From the NCBI RefSeq assembly GCF_009928685.1, contig NZ_WWEO01000035.1:1-64000 (forward strand): a stretch of DNA of 64,000 nt, read 5' to 3'. The position numbers were made by a program, and so were the translations under genes. Shown piece after piece: positions 16,001 through 24,587 of this stretch (its first letter is position 1; each line of letters begins with the position of its first letter). The stretch is from Mucilaginibacter agri. Its GTDB lineage: Bacteria; Bacteroidota; Bacteroidia; Sphingobacteriales; Sphingobacteriaceae. Under the pieces are notes generated by a model. It was not told where the DNA came from, did not search any database, and worked only from the letters and a program-made list of their open reading frames with translations.

Positions 16001-17132
16001 TATCAATGTTGATGTAGGCGAAAAATTGTTTGATAAATTTTACCAGATAAAAGACACTACTTCTTTAAAAACCGGCTTCGGCATTGGCTTATACTTGGTA
16101 AAAACATTTATCGCCCATCATTTTGGCACCATAAATTACACCTCGAATGCAAACGGGGGAACTACTTTTACCCTCTGCCTGCCGCGGGGGAAAGCACACT
16201 TTGGTAATCAGCCTATTTTAGAATCGGCAAGCCAGGGGTATTCTTATGCGGTAGAAGAATTGATAGACCATAACAACCATGAAAGCCATACGGGCGAAGT
16301 TGCCACGGACGACCTGGCATTGTTGATCTCGGATCGCCAGTCGATTATGGTTATTGACGACAATCAGGAGATCAGGACTTATATTAAAAAAATCTTCCAG
16401 GCAGACTATGTGATCTATGAAGCAGGCGATGGCCAAATAGGCTTGGAGCTCATAAGGCAGAAACTGCCCGACGTAATTATCAGCGACATTGTGATGCCCG
16501 GTTTAAGCGGCCTAGAGTTATGCAAAACCATTAAACAAGATTCGGCATTGAGCCACATCCCTATTATTTTATTAACCGGCGAGTCGGAACCAAGTATACG
16601 CCTGCAAGGTATAAAGGAAGGCGCGGTTGACTTTGTTAATAAACCCTTTGATAAAGAGTTATTAGTGGCGCGTGTGCGCTCTATTATCAGGAACAAATCT
16701 GAACTGCAAAATTATTTCTATAGCGAAATTACACTCAAAGGGAAAAATCGGAATGTGTCTGAAGAAAACAAAGAATTCTTATATAAATGTATTGACATCA
16801 TCGAAAATCAGTTGTTAGATCCCGAGCTGGATGTAAATGTCATAGCCGATCGGATTGGCATGAGCCACTCTTCTTTATACAAAAGAATTAAGTCTGTTAC
16901 CGGGCAATCTTTATCTGCGTTTATAAGATTTGTTAGATTAAGAAAAGCAGCCGAATTAATGATCAATACTAACTGTAATGTAAACGAAGCCGCTTTTCAA
17001 ACGGGCTTTAATGATATGAAATATTTCCGTGAGCAATTCAACAAGCAGTTCGGCTTAAACCCTTCCGATTTTATTAAACGCCATCGCGCGGCGTTTCAAA
17101 AATCTTATACCCTAAAACACAACCTGGTCTAG
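13071..17132 (+). CDS. Hybrid two-component system sensor/regulator (HTCS)
   Basis: A 1353-residue single-protein sensor and regulator of a polysaccharide locus. The signal peptide (about residues 1-28) is followed by two-component propeller repeats making the periplasmic sensor (GLSNNAVTCITQDQYGFMWM and many W-x-GT repeats), a Y_Y_Y domain (to about 770) and a membrane helix (about 775-800). Next come HisKA with phospho-His831 in SHEFRTP, a HATPase domain (FGIGLYLVK), a receiver with phospho-Asp1139 in SDIVMPG, and an AraC-type DNA-binding domain. The start codon is TTG 13071: no in-frame ATG would keep the signal peptide, and TAA lies in frame at 13026. It likely senses an oligosaccharide and activates the susC operon 240 bases downstream. 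Confidence 0.93.
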   Translation: MRNTYFLLRYFFTLIAIFLLLMPLTSIAQKVKYLGIEQGLSNNAVTCITQDQYGFMWMGTYDGLNRYDGYQFKIFRNLWGDGKSLTNNHIKSVFAHGNSIYVGTQKGLMYYCYTDAQFHNLYYKKQGSRQPVKVSSGINQIIGDGLGNTYVATENAGLLVFRKSDTVATQVPQKTTYSYSVQGITLDNNNGLWLFINGVGLCRYKLGAEMKVEADVRFSANCLVADGAGSIWIGTDNGLYTFNVASHAIDRFDTVIKLNSANIFNLFFTKQRELWILTNGGGINIWNIAQRKLSALLPGETDHSLRSGAITSGFEDNEGRKWITTLRGGVNIIDNKEIPFHLYTHDAFNKNSVINNFVQAFCEDEKHNVWIGTDGGGLSYWDRQANHFTGFTHQPGTASLSSNFVVSILKDHTNRIWIATFSGGIDAFDNATKEFKHYSCFDPSSQKEEKNFWKLFEDAQHNIWAGSTWGGALYKFNPEKNRFDLFDDQLRNIHTIYQSHDNKLWAGDYSNLINIDPVSHRNKAFTIGQPLRAIVEDAAHHLWVGTEGGGLIKFNTANNTFKRYTAADGLPGNSILNILVDNRDNLWCSTYNGLSKFDQKTGKISNYYASDGLQSNQFSYNAALKLNSGEMLFGGLKGFNSFFPDSIRSYVHEPRLQLTDFRVNNSSIEGSHTYSGNKPLYEVKNITIPYNQATITVNYTALEYSCPEKISYAYYLEKWDHNWNYVGKLKTAYYTRLNEGTYTLRIKATNTEGVWTKKELVVLITVLPPWYRAWWAYLFYIVILGSVTYAFWLYRIRQTRLKYEVQIANLKVEKEKEVNEKKLSFFTNVSHEFRTPLTLIINPIKDLLKSDKEHAEELNIVYRNARRLLGLVDHLLLFRKTESESAELKLSKVNFTDLSRDVYTCFIHQAKIKQINYVFESEQDLVELYLDREKIEISLFNLISNALKFTPDGGHIHITIRQSEEMVYFEIADSGIGINVDVGEKLFDKFYQIKDTTSLKTGFGIGLYLVKTFIAHHFGTINYTSNANGGTTFTLCLPRGKAHFGNQPILESASQGYSYAVEELIDHNNHESHTGEVATDDLALLISDRQSIMVIDDNQEIRTYIKKIFQADYVIYEAGDGQIGLELIRQKLPDVIISDIVMPGLSGLELCKTIKQDSALSHIPIILLTGESEPSIRLQGIKEGAVDFVNKPFDKELLVARVRSIIRNKSELQNYFYSEITLKGKNRNVSEENKEFLYKCIDIIENQLLDPELDVNVIADRIGMSHSSLYKRIKSVTGQSLSAFIRFVRLRKAAELMINTNCNVNEAAFQTGFNDMKYFREQFNKQFGLNPSDFIKRHRAAFQKSYTLKHNLV

Positions 17133-17149
17133 CTAAACCCGCGAAATCA

Positions 17150-17183
17150 TAATTTACCCCCTTATTTTCCTAATTTACCCCCT
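17150..17183 (+). promoter_or_regulatory. Perfect 13-bp direct repeat, 21-bp period: candidate HTCS operator
   Basis: TAATTTACCCCCT occurs at 17150-17162 and again, identically, at 17171-17183. The 21-bp period is two helical turns, so two regulator subunits would bind the same DNA face. It lies between the HTCS gene and its likely target susC, about 190 bases before the susC start. Confidence 0.6.
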
Positions 17184-17230
17184 ACCTCCCAAGTCAAAAT
17201 AGCCTTATTTCGTTGTGCCAGTTATTTCAA

Positions 17231-17250
17231 AGAGCGGCTTTCACCGCTCT
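17231..17250 (+). terminator. Hairpin after the HTCS gene
   Basis: AGAGCGG (17231-17237), six-base loop, CCGCTCT (17244-17250), followed by GTTTC. It could end HTCS transcription or act in the susC leader. The weak T-run leaves this open. Confidence 0.4.
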
Positions 17251-17373
17251 GTTTCACCATTATAAAACCAATACGAATGAGGAAAAAATTTACTATTCCC
17301 AATTAAACCAATGTTGTATTCCGCCAATGGATACAGCGCCCCCAACAAATTTTAAAAACCAAAAAATCAAATC

Positions 17374-20361
17374 ATGAGAAAAAAGTTTACTTATTTCATT
17401 GTGTTTACGTTGATCATAAACGTAATACTTTGCACAGGTCAGCAAGCTTTTGCACAAAACACAACTTATGTGTTAAAGGGCAAAGTAGTTGACAGCAAAA
17501 ACCAACCCTTACCCGGAGCATCGGTAAAAGTTGCGGGTACGCAACGCGGTATTACCACAGATGGAGATGGAGGGTTTACCCTTAACCTAAGCGGCCCTGA
17601 AACCTTAACCGTTTCCTTTCTCGGGGCCGAAACGCAAACTGTACAGGTAACCAGCGCCAGCAAAAATATTACGGTGCGGCTTATGGATAACGGCAAGCAA
17701 CTAAACGAGGTAGTGGTAGTAGGTTACGGTACGCAAAAGCGATCTGACGTAACAGGTTCAATCGTTTCCGTACCGAAATCTCGTTTAGAGAAATTACCCG
17801 TTACAAACGTCTTGCAATCTATAGAGGGTGCAGTTGCCGGCTTTACCGTAACAACCACTTCGTCTATCCCAGGTTCGCAACCCGCGGCATTGGTTAGGGG
17901 GCAGAACTCTATAACCGCAACCTCCGGCCCTTATGTAGTAGTTGATGGTATTCCGTTGAGTAAAAGCGGTGGTTCATTAAACGATATCAACCCTAACGAC
18001 ATTGCTTCGGTAGAGGTACTGAAAGACGCTTCGGCAACCGCTATTTATGGAATGAACGGATCGAACGGTGTTATTTTGGTAACAACCAAACGAGGCAACA
18101 CAGGCAAGCCGGTTATTCGTTATAGCGGTTACGCAGGTTACGAAAATATTTCGCACATGCTTACTCCGCGCGACCCTGCTTCGTTCACGCAAAAGTACCT
18201 GGACTACCTGTCGCAAACCGGCGGTAAACAGCAGTTTCCTGAACCGGTTTATAATAACGGTGAGCGTGCAAACTACGACGCCGGAATTACCACCGACTGG
18301 GTTAAAGAAGCCACGCAACAAGGCTTCATGCAAGACCATAACGTGAGTATCTCTGGTGGTAGCGAAACTTCTAAATATTTTATTTCCGGCGATTACCTCG
18401 ACCAAAAAGGCGTGGTGAAGGGCTATCAATACAACCGTATCAGCATTCGCTCTAATCTGGATATGAATGTTACCGACTTTTTAACCATCGGTACTTCAAC
18501 ATACTTTGCAAATAATAACTATGATGGCGGCCGTGCTAACTTGCTATTCGCAACAGCGATGAGCCCATATGGAACCGAATATAATCCAGACGGCACTTAC
18601 ATGATCTATCCGCAATCGCCTGAGCAATTGTATACTAACCCAATGCTTGGTTTAACCACAGATCAGATTAACAGAAGCGTAAACATTAGCGGTAACGGCT
18701 ATGCTGAGGTAAAATTTGGCGGTGCTATAAAAGGTTTAAAATACCGTTTAAATGCAGGCTATAACTATTTGCCTACCCGTGTTGATAGCTACAGCGGGCG
18801 ATTGGCAAATACACCGCTTGGTGCAGCCAGCGCAGCTAGTTCCGAAACGCAAGCATATACTATCGAAAACCTTCTTTACTATGATCGTGATTTCGGAAAA
18901 AATCATTTAAACTTTACCGGGTTATACAGTGCTCAACGCCGCAAATATTTCACATCTACGGGTTCTGGTACAGGTTACATTAATGATGGGTTATCTTTCA
19001 ATAATATAGGCGTAGGTAATACCTTAAGTTCATCATCTTACGCTGATCGTTATGCCGCCAATTCGCAAATGGGCCGTATTAACTACAGTTACGATAGCCG
19101 CTACCTGTTAACACTTACTGCCCGTCGGGATGGATCTTCTGTTTTTGGTGCAAATACAGATAAATATGGTTGGTTCCCATCTGCAGCAATTGGCTGGAAC
19201 ATCAATCGCGAAGCCTTCCTGAAAGACTCTAAAGTGGTTGATAACCTGAAATTGAAAGTGTCTTACGGAAAATCGGGTAACGAGGCTTTGCCGGTATACA
19301 AAACAATTACTACCGATGGTACAGTCCGTTTTCCATTTAACGGGGTTAGCACCATCGGCGTTCAGGCAAGCAACCTGGGTAATGCCAACCTGCATTGGGA
19401 AAATACCAAAAGCGCTAACGTCGGCGTAGAATACTCCTTATTTAAAGGCCGTATAGCCGGTACAGTCGATTTGTATGACGCTAATACTTCGGGCTTGCTG
19501 TTAAGCCGTGGTTTACCAACCATAACCGGTTATACCTCTGTATTGGATAATATTGGCAAAACCAATAATAAGGGTATCGAGGTTTCGCTTAATACTCAAA
19601 ACATTCAGGGCAGAGATTTTAAATGGGAAACTAATATCGTTTTTGCAGCTAACAAAAATAAGATAGTAGATCTATACGGCGATGGTAAAGACGACCTGGG
19701 TAACCGCTGGTTTATTGGAAAGCCAATTGGCGTAATTTATGATTACACCATGCAGGGCGTTTGGCAGCAGGGCGAAGATGCATCTAAGCAAGACCCGGGC
19801 GCTAAACCTGGCGACTTGAAATTTGCCGACATCAACCACGACGGTAAAATAACCGCTGATGATAAAAGCATCTTGGGCCAAACAGCGCCAAAATGGACTG
19901 GTGGCATTACAAACACATTCCACTACAAGCAATTTAACCTAAGTGTGTTTATCCAAACCGCGCAAGGTATCTTGAAAAACAATGCTGATTATAACTATGC
20001 CGATGAGGCAGGCAGACGTAATACGCCTGCAGACATTGGCTATTGGACACCTACAAACGGCAGTCAGGAATTTCAAGGATTAGCCTATACCAACACACGC
20101 GGCTACGGCTATCCGCATAATGGAAGTTATACCCGCATAAAAGATGTTACGCTAAGTTATGTGTTTCCAAAAGCGGTGCTCGATAAAATGCACTTAGGCG
20201 GCTTAACCGTTTACGCCAGCGGCCGCAACCTGCACACCTTTACCAGCTGGATTGGATGGGATCCGGAAGATAATTATTCGACCCGTGGCTCTGGCGACTG
20301 GACCAATAACTATCCGCAAACCCGTACAATCATTTTAGGACTTAATGTTTCATTAAAATAG
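17374..20361 (+). CDS. SusC-family TonB-dependent outer-membrane transporter
   Basis: A 995-residue SusC/RagA-type importer. The signal peptide ends near AQQAFAQN at about residue 28. An N-terminal carboxypeptidase-like (CarboxypepD_reg) domain follows (LKGKVVDSKNQPLPGASVKV), then the signature VVVGYGTQKRSDVTGS before the plug (DGIPLSKSGGSLNDINPNDI, ASATAIYGMNGSNGVILVTTK). A long beta barrel ends in LGLNVSLK. It carries oligosaccharides across the outer membrane with the SusD lipoprotein encoded 13 bases downstream. No FecR/anti-sigma box precedes the carboxypeptidase-like domain, fitting HTCS rather than ECF-sigma control. The direct repeat and HTCS gene upstream support that regulation. Confidence 0.95.
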   Translation: MRKKFTYFIVFTLIINVILCTGQQAFAQNTTYVLKGKVVDSKNQPLPGASVKVAGTQRGITTDGDGGFTLNLSGPETLTVSFLGAETQTVQVTSASKNITVRLMDNGKQLNEVVVVGYGTQKRSDVTGSIVSVPKSRLEKLPVTNVLQSIEGAVAGFTVTTTSSIPGSQPAALVRGQNSITATSGPYVVVDGIPLSKSGGSLNDINPNDIASVEVLKDASATAIYGMNGSNGVILVTTKRGNTGKPVIRYSGYAGYENISHMLTPRDPASFTQKYLDYLSQTGGKQQFPEPVYNNGERANYDAGITTDWVKEATQQGFMQDHNVSISGGSETSKYFISGDYLDQKGVVKGYQYNRISIRSNLDMNVTDFLTIGTSTYFANNNYDGGRANLLFATAMSPYGTEYNPDGTYMIYPQSPEQLYTNPMLGLTTDQINRSVNISGNGYAEVKFGGAIKGLKYRLNAGYNYLPTRVDSYSGRLANTPLGAASAASSETQAYTIENLLYYDRDFGKNHLNFTGLYSAQRRKYFTSTGSGTGYINDGLSFNNIGVGNTLSSSSYADRYAANSQMGRINYSYDSRYLLTLTARRDGSSVFGANTDKYGWFPSAAIGWNINREAFLKDSKVVDNLKLKVSYGKSGNEALPVYKTITTDGTVRFPFNGVSTIGVQASNLGNANLHWENTKSANVGVEYSLFKGRIAGTVDLYDANTSGLLLSRGLPTITGYTSVLDNIGKTNNKGIEVSLNTQNIQGRDFKWETNIVFAANKNKIVDLYGDGKDDLGNRWFIGKPIGVIYDYTMQGVWQQGEDASKQDPGAKPGDLKFADINHDGKITADDKSILGQTAPKWTGGITNTFHYKQFNLSVFIQTAQGILKNNADYNYADEAGRRNTPADIGYWTPTNGSQEFQGLAYTNTRGYGYPHNGSYTRIKDVTLSYVFPKAVLDKMHLGGLTVYASGRNLHTFTSWIGWDPEDNYSTRGSGDWTNNYPQTRTIILGLNVSLK

Positions 20362-20374
20362 CAAAATTAAGACG

Positions 20375-22003
20375 ATGAGAAAATATTCATTGGCGATGGT
20401 TGCCGGCATGCTTGCCTTAGCTATCACATCTTGTAAAAAGAACTATCTGGACGAAAAGCCATATTCATCATATACTCCACTTACGTTAACCGATTCGTTA
20501 GGTTTCGAAGCTTCGGCTATAGGCCTTTATAACTACGAAACGGGTATTTTAACCTATTCAAGCCGCCAGGGATGGCCTAGCGTATGGCAAGTAGGTACCG
20601 ACGTGGCGAACGCAACAGCTCAGCAGGAAGGGATAGAAGTACCTTATTATAACTATGGTTTGTTAACTAATACCGACGCAGCTGCTCAGTATATTTGGAC
20701 TAAATATTATGCTTTGATCAATAACGCTAATATCATCATTAAATCTGCCGAAGACCCTGCAACTACCAAAATCACATCTATTGGCAAACACCAGGTAGAA
20801 GCCGAAGCCAAATTTTTTAGGGCTTATGCTTACCACAACCTCACCACGCTTTTTGGTACGGTGCCATTGGTTACCGAGCCTGTTTCCAGCTTCCGTGCTG
20901 ATTTTACACGTGCCCCGCAAGCTGATATCGATGCTTTGATTACCGGCGATCTTACCTACGCCAGCACTTACCTGGCCGATTTAAATGCCACCGGTGGATT
21001 GACAAATACACAGGGTAAGCCAGTGTCGCGTGCCAATAAATACATGGCCATGCAACTGCTTGCCGAAGCCTATCTGCGAATGGGTAAATACGATCTGGCA
21101 GAGCAACAAGCCCAGGCTGTAATTAATAGCGGCAAATTCAATTTGGTAAATGCACGCTATGGTGTGCGTGTAAGCGGAGCCGGAGATTATTATTCTGACA
21201 TGTTTGTTTATGGTAACCAGCGCCGCTCGCAAGGCAACTCTGAGGCCTTATGGGTGCTGGAGCAGGAAAACTCTTCGAAGGTAGTTGGTGGTAACGTAGA
21301 TAACGCTCAACAACGCCGGGTTTGGGGTGCAGCTTATTATGCCATACCAGGTATGCTGCCTTGCGACTCTTTAGGCGGCCGTGGCATTGCCAGGTTGCGT
21401 TTAAGCAACTGGGTAATTTATGGCCTTTATCCTGCGGGCGATATGCGTAATTCTGAAAACAGCATTAAGCGCCACTATTACTATAATGATCCATCGCCTA
21501 CATATAAAGCTTTGTATGGCAAACCAGTGCCTTACGCAGGTGCCGATACTTTATTTAGAATTTGCCCAAGTACTACCAAGTGGGGTGCGTTTGACCCTAA
21601 TGATACGTTTGGCTATGCCATGATAAAGGATTTTATTATGATGCGCTTGGGAGAAACTTATCTTCTATTGGCAGAGGCACAGATTCAACAGGGTAAAACG
21701 GCATTGGCTGCTAACAATATAAATGCTTTACGTACCCGCGCAAAAGCTCCGCAAGTTACCGCAAGTCAAATGACGATGGATTTCTTACTTGATGAGCGCG
21801 CTCGCGAGTTAATTGGCGAAGAGAACAGAAGGCAGACTTTGATGCGAACCAAAACGCTGGTTGACCGTGCAACGCGCTTAAATAGCAATGATGCTGTGCA
21901 TCCAACCACTGGCCTGGCGACTAAGAATTTACTATTGCCAATTCCGCTTTCCGAAATTCAATTGAATAAAGATGCAGTTTTAACCCAGAACCCTGGATAT
22001 TAA
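20375..22003 (+). CDS. SusD/RagB-family glycan-binding lipoprotein
   Basis: A 542-residue surface lipoprotein with lipobox LALAITSC (Cys20 as lipidation site). The SusD TPR-like scaffold is visible in the AEAKFFRAYAYHNLTTLFGTVPLV block, the ANKYMAMQLLAEAYLRMGKY block and the C-terminal FLLDERARELIGEENRR block, all typical of the family. It forms the lid of the SusC channel encoded just upstream and captures glycan at the cell surface. A perfect palindromic hairpin follows the stop, which would reduce transcription into the downstream enzyme genes. Confidence 0.95.
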   Translation: MRKYSLAMVAGMLALAITSCKKNYLDEKPYSSYTPLTLTDSLGFEASAIGLYNYETGILTYSSRQGWPSVWQVGTDVANATAQQEGIEVPYYNYGLLTNTDAAAQYIWTKYYALINNANIIIKSAEDPATTKITSIGKHQVEAEAKFFRAYAYHNLTTLFGTVPLVTEPVSSFRADFTRAPQADIDALITGDLTYASTYLADLNATGGLTNTQGKPVSRANKYMAMQLLAEAYLRMGKYDLAEQQAQAVINSGKFNLVNARYGVRVSGAGDYYSDMFVYGNQRRSQGNSEALWVLEQENSSKVVGGNVDNAQQRRVWGAAYYAIPGMLPCDSLGGRGIARLRLSNWVIYGLYPAGDMRNSENSIKRHYYYNDPSPTYKALYGKPVPYAGADTLFRICPSTTKWGAFDPNDTFGYAMIKDFIMMRLGETYLLLAEAQIQQGKTALAANNINALRTRAKAPQVTASQMTMDFLLDERARELIGEENRRQTLMRTKTLVDRATRLNSNDAVHPTTGLATKNLLLPIPLSEIQLNKDAVLTQNPGY

Positions 22004-22015
22004 AAACGCAGGCGT

Positions 22016-22041
22016 AAAGCTGCCGGACGTCCGGCAGCTTT
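22016..22041 (+). terminator. Intra-operon hairpin after susD (attenuator)
   Basis: A perfect 26-base palindrome with 5' half AAAGCTGCCGGAC. It lies 13 bases after the susD stop and 26 bases before the next start, and only weak T-richness (ATCTTTAT) follows. It probably acts as a leaky terminator or 3' mRNA stabiliser, giving high susCD and lower enzyme expression. Confidence 0.7.
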
Positions 22042-22066
22042 ATCTTTATAAAAAAATAAAAATCAA

Positions 22067-23374
22067 ATGTCATTCCGGTATATTCTGTTGTGTTTATTTA
22101 TTGGCCCGCTTTGTTTAACTGCAAACGCGCAGTCGGGTTTGATCGCTAATGATGGGTGGGCAGCTAATTCTGTTAACACCGTAATTTTCCGTAAAAACTC
22201 GTTGGTAACTGCAACCGGCTATCAATACGTTGCCTATTATGACTCGGCCCAGTTTGTAGTATTAGGTCGACGAAAAACAGGAAGCATTGCCTGGCAAATT
22301 AAGCGAACCCTATTTAAAGGTGATGCAACGGATGCCCATAAGTCTATCAGCATTATGGTAGACGGGAATGGCTATTTGCACGTAGTTTGGGGGCAACACA
22401 ACAATCCGCTTAACTATGCTAAAAGTACAGCTCCATATACACTCAATTTATCTGGCAGGTTATCAATGGTCGGTAACAAAGAATCAAAACTAAGTTACCC
22501 TGAGTTTTATAAACTGGCCAACGGTAACCTGCTTTTTTTATACCGCGACGGCGGCTCTGGCAACGGAGATTTAATAATAAACCTTTATAACACAACCACT
22601 CAAAAATGGGAGCGGTTACAAAATAATTTGATAGATGGGGAAGGGCAACGCAATGCCTATTGGCAAACCGCGATAGACCAACGTGGCACCATCCACATCT
22701 CCTGGGTGTGGCGCGAAACGCCCGATGTTGCCAGTAACCACGACTTGGCTTATGCCTGCTCTAAAGATGGAGGCATAACCTGGCAAACTTCAACAGGCGA
22801 AAAATACAAGCTCCCTATCACAGCTGCCAGCGCCGAATACGCTTGCAAAATTCCTCAACAAAGCGAACTAATTAACCAAACGTCGATGTTTGCCGATGTC
22901 CAGGGCCATCCCTTTATTGCTACTTACTGGAGAGAAGCGGGTCAGACAGTACCGCAATATCACCTGGTTTATAAAACCGGCGACAAATGGCAGGTAAATA
23001 ACCTTGGCTTTCGCAAAACAGCTTTTAGTTTAAGCGGTGGAGGTACCAAACGGATACCAATATCTCGCCCGCAAATTGTAGCCTGGGCGAATGGAAAGTC
23101 GACAGCCGCTGCACTGATATTTCGCGATGAGGAACGCGGAAGCAAAGTTTCGGTTGCCATCAGCAGTGATGTTGCCGGATCGAACTGGACAGTCAGCGAT
23201 CTCGATAGCCGGTCAGTAGGTTCTTGGGAGCCAACTTATGATACCGAGTTGTGGAAAAATAAGCACGTGCTGGATCTCTTTATACAAAACAACACGCAGG
23301 TTGATGGTGAAGGGCGGGCAAATATACCCTCGCAGCCCGTAGAGATTATTGAATGGAAACCTTTGAAAAAATAA
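22067..23374 (+). CDS. BNR_4-family propeller protein, possible rhamnose-glucuronate lyase
   Basis: A secreted 435-residue protein with a signal peptide ending near LTANAQ. It has a seven-bladed-propeller BNR_4 signature: DAHKSISIMVDGNGYLHVVWGQH followed by PLNYAKS, and later Asp-box-like blades (CSKDGGITWQ). Known BNR_4-type enzymes include polysaccharide lyases. From memory, PL27 enzymes that cleave the rhamnose-alpha-1,4-glucuronate cap of gum arabic have this fold. That role would suit its position directly before a GH88, which removes the unsaturated glucuronate such a lyase makes. The lyase call is inference; an ulvan-type lyase or a different glucuronan lyase is possible. Confidence 0.7.
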   Translation: MSFRYILLCLFIGPLCLTANAQSGLIANDGWAANSVNTVIFRKNSLVTATGYQYVAYYDSAQFVVLGRRKTGSIAWQIKRTLFKGDATDAHKSISIMVDGNGYLHVVWGQHNNPLNYAKSTAPYTLNLSGRLSMVGNKESKLSYPEFYKLANGNLLFLYRDGGSGNGDLIINLYNTTTQKWERLQNNLIDGEGQRNAYWQTAIDQRGTIHISWVWRETPDVASNHDLAYACSKDGGITWQTSTGEKYKLPITAASAEYACKIPQQSELINQTSMFADVQGHPFIATYWREAGQTVPQYHLVYKTGDKWQVNNLGFRKTAFSLSGGGTKRIPISRPQIVAWANGKSTAAALIFRDEERGSKVSVAISSDVAGSNWTVSDLDSRSVGSWEPTYDTELWKNKHVLDLFIQNNTQVDGEGRANIPSQPVEIIEWKPLKK

Positions 23375-23378
23375 AAAC

Positions 23379-24587
23379 ATGTACCAACTAAAAAGTGGCT
23401 TATTTTTCTTTTTGCTGTGTTTTGCGTCTATGCTTGCCATGGCTCAGCAGCCGCAATACCACGTCGACAAGAAATTGCTGAAAGCGATTGACCGGGATTT
23501 TGCAGTTGCCGACACTCAATACCATACTTTAATGAAACGCCTGCCTGCAGAGCGTTTCCCCAAAACTTACTTTGCTGCTAAAGATAGCTTTGCGGTTAGC
23601 GGACCGGAGTGGTGGTGCAGTGGATTTTATCCCGGCACTTTGCTCTACATCTATCAGCAAACACACGATGCTGCGCTACTAAATGAAGCTAACCGGACAT
23701 TAGATATGTTAGCCTCACAGCAGTACAACAAAACCACGCACGATCTGGGTTTTATGATGTACTGCAGTTTTGGCAACGCCATTAAAATGGAACCTAAACC
23801 TTATTACAATAATATATTGATCAACAGCGCTCGGTCATTAGCATCGCGTTTCGACCCGAAAGTAGGCTGCATCAAATCGTGGGATTCTGATAAATCCGAA
23901 TACCTGGTGATCATAGACAATATGATGAACCTCGAACTGCTGTTCTGGGCAACAAAAGTTACAGGCGATTCCAGCTTTTATAAAATTGCGGTCACTCATG
24001 CTAATACAACCTTGAAAAACCATTTCAGGAAAGATTATAGCTCCTACCATGTAGTTAATTACAACCCACAAACAGGTGAAGTGCAAAAGAGACGTACCCA
24101 ACAAGGTTATGCTGATGAGTCGTCCTGGGCACGCGGCCAAACCTGGGGGCTGTACGGCTACACTGTGATGTACCGTGAAACAAAGGACAAGAAGTATCTG
24201 GAACAGGCGAAACAAATAGCGCAATTTATACTCACTAATCCGCATCTACCTGCAGACAAAATTCCTTACTGGGATTTTGACGCGCCGAATATTCCTAATG
24301 CACTACGCGATGCCTCGGCGGCTACAGTTATGGCCTCGGCATTGTTAGAGTTATGCCAGTATACAGATGCTAAAACAGGCCAATTATACTTTAACACGGC
24401 CGAAGCTATCATTCGTAACCTATCTAAGTCGCCGTATCTAGCCGCAAAGGGAACTAATGCAGGTTTTATTCTGCAACATAGTGTAGGCAGCCTGCCCCAA
24501 AATTCGGAAGTGGATGTACCGCTTACCTATGCCGACTATTATTTTATGGAGGCGCTTACACGTTATAAACAATTTGACCGACCATGA
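23379..24587 (+). CDS. GH88 unsaturated glucuronyl hydrolase
   Basis: A 402-residue secreted (alpha/alpha)6-barrel enzyme with a signal peptide ending near LAMAQ. The two catalytic aspartates of the family are visible: D122 in THDLGFMMY and D180 in IIDNMMNLELL. The substrate-pocket segment SSWARGQTWGLYGY and the HSVGSLP and DVPLTYADYYFMEAL blocks are also present. GH88 enzymes hydrate and release delta-4,5-unsaturated uronic acid left by polysaccharide lyases. It begins 4 bases after the BNR_4 gene and overlaps the next GH43 start by 4 bases (ATGA), so all are co-translated. Its presence argues that a lyase works in this locus. Confidence 0.92.
   Translation: MYQLKSGLFFFLLCFASMLAMAQQPQYHVDKKLLKAIDRDFAVADTQYHTLMKRLPAERFPKTYFAAKDSFAVSGPEWWCSGFYPGTLLYIYQQTHDAALLNEANRTLDMLASQQYNKTTHDLGFMMYCSFGNAIKMEPKPYYNNILINSARSLASRFDPKVGCIKSWDSDKSEYLVIIDNMMNLELLFWATKVTGDSSFYKIAVTHANTTLKNHFRKDYSSYHVVNYNPQTGEVQKRRTQQGYADESSWARGQTWGLYGYTVMYRETKDKKYLEQAKQIAQFILTNPHLPADKIPYWDFDAPNIPNALRDASAATVMASALLELCQYTDAKTGQLYFNTAEAIIRNLSKSPYLAAKGTNAGFILQHSVGSLPQNSEVDVPLTYADYYFMEALTRYKQFDRP

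Noticed and set aside
17977-18429. 150-codon minus-strand frame within susC
   Set aside because: Shadow of the susC plug and barrel region; no start context or neighbours on that strand.
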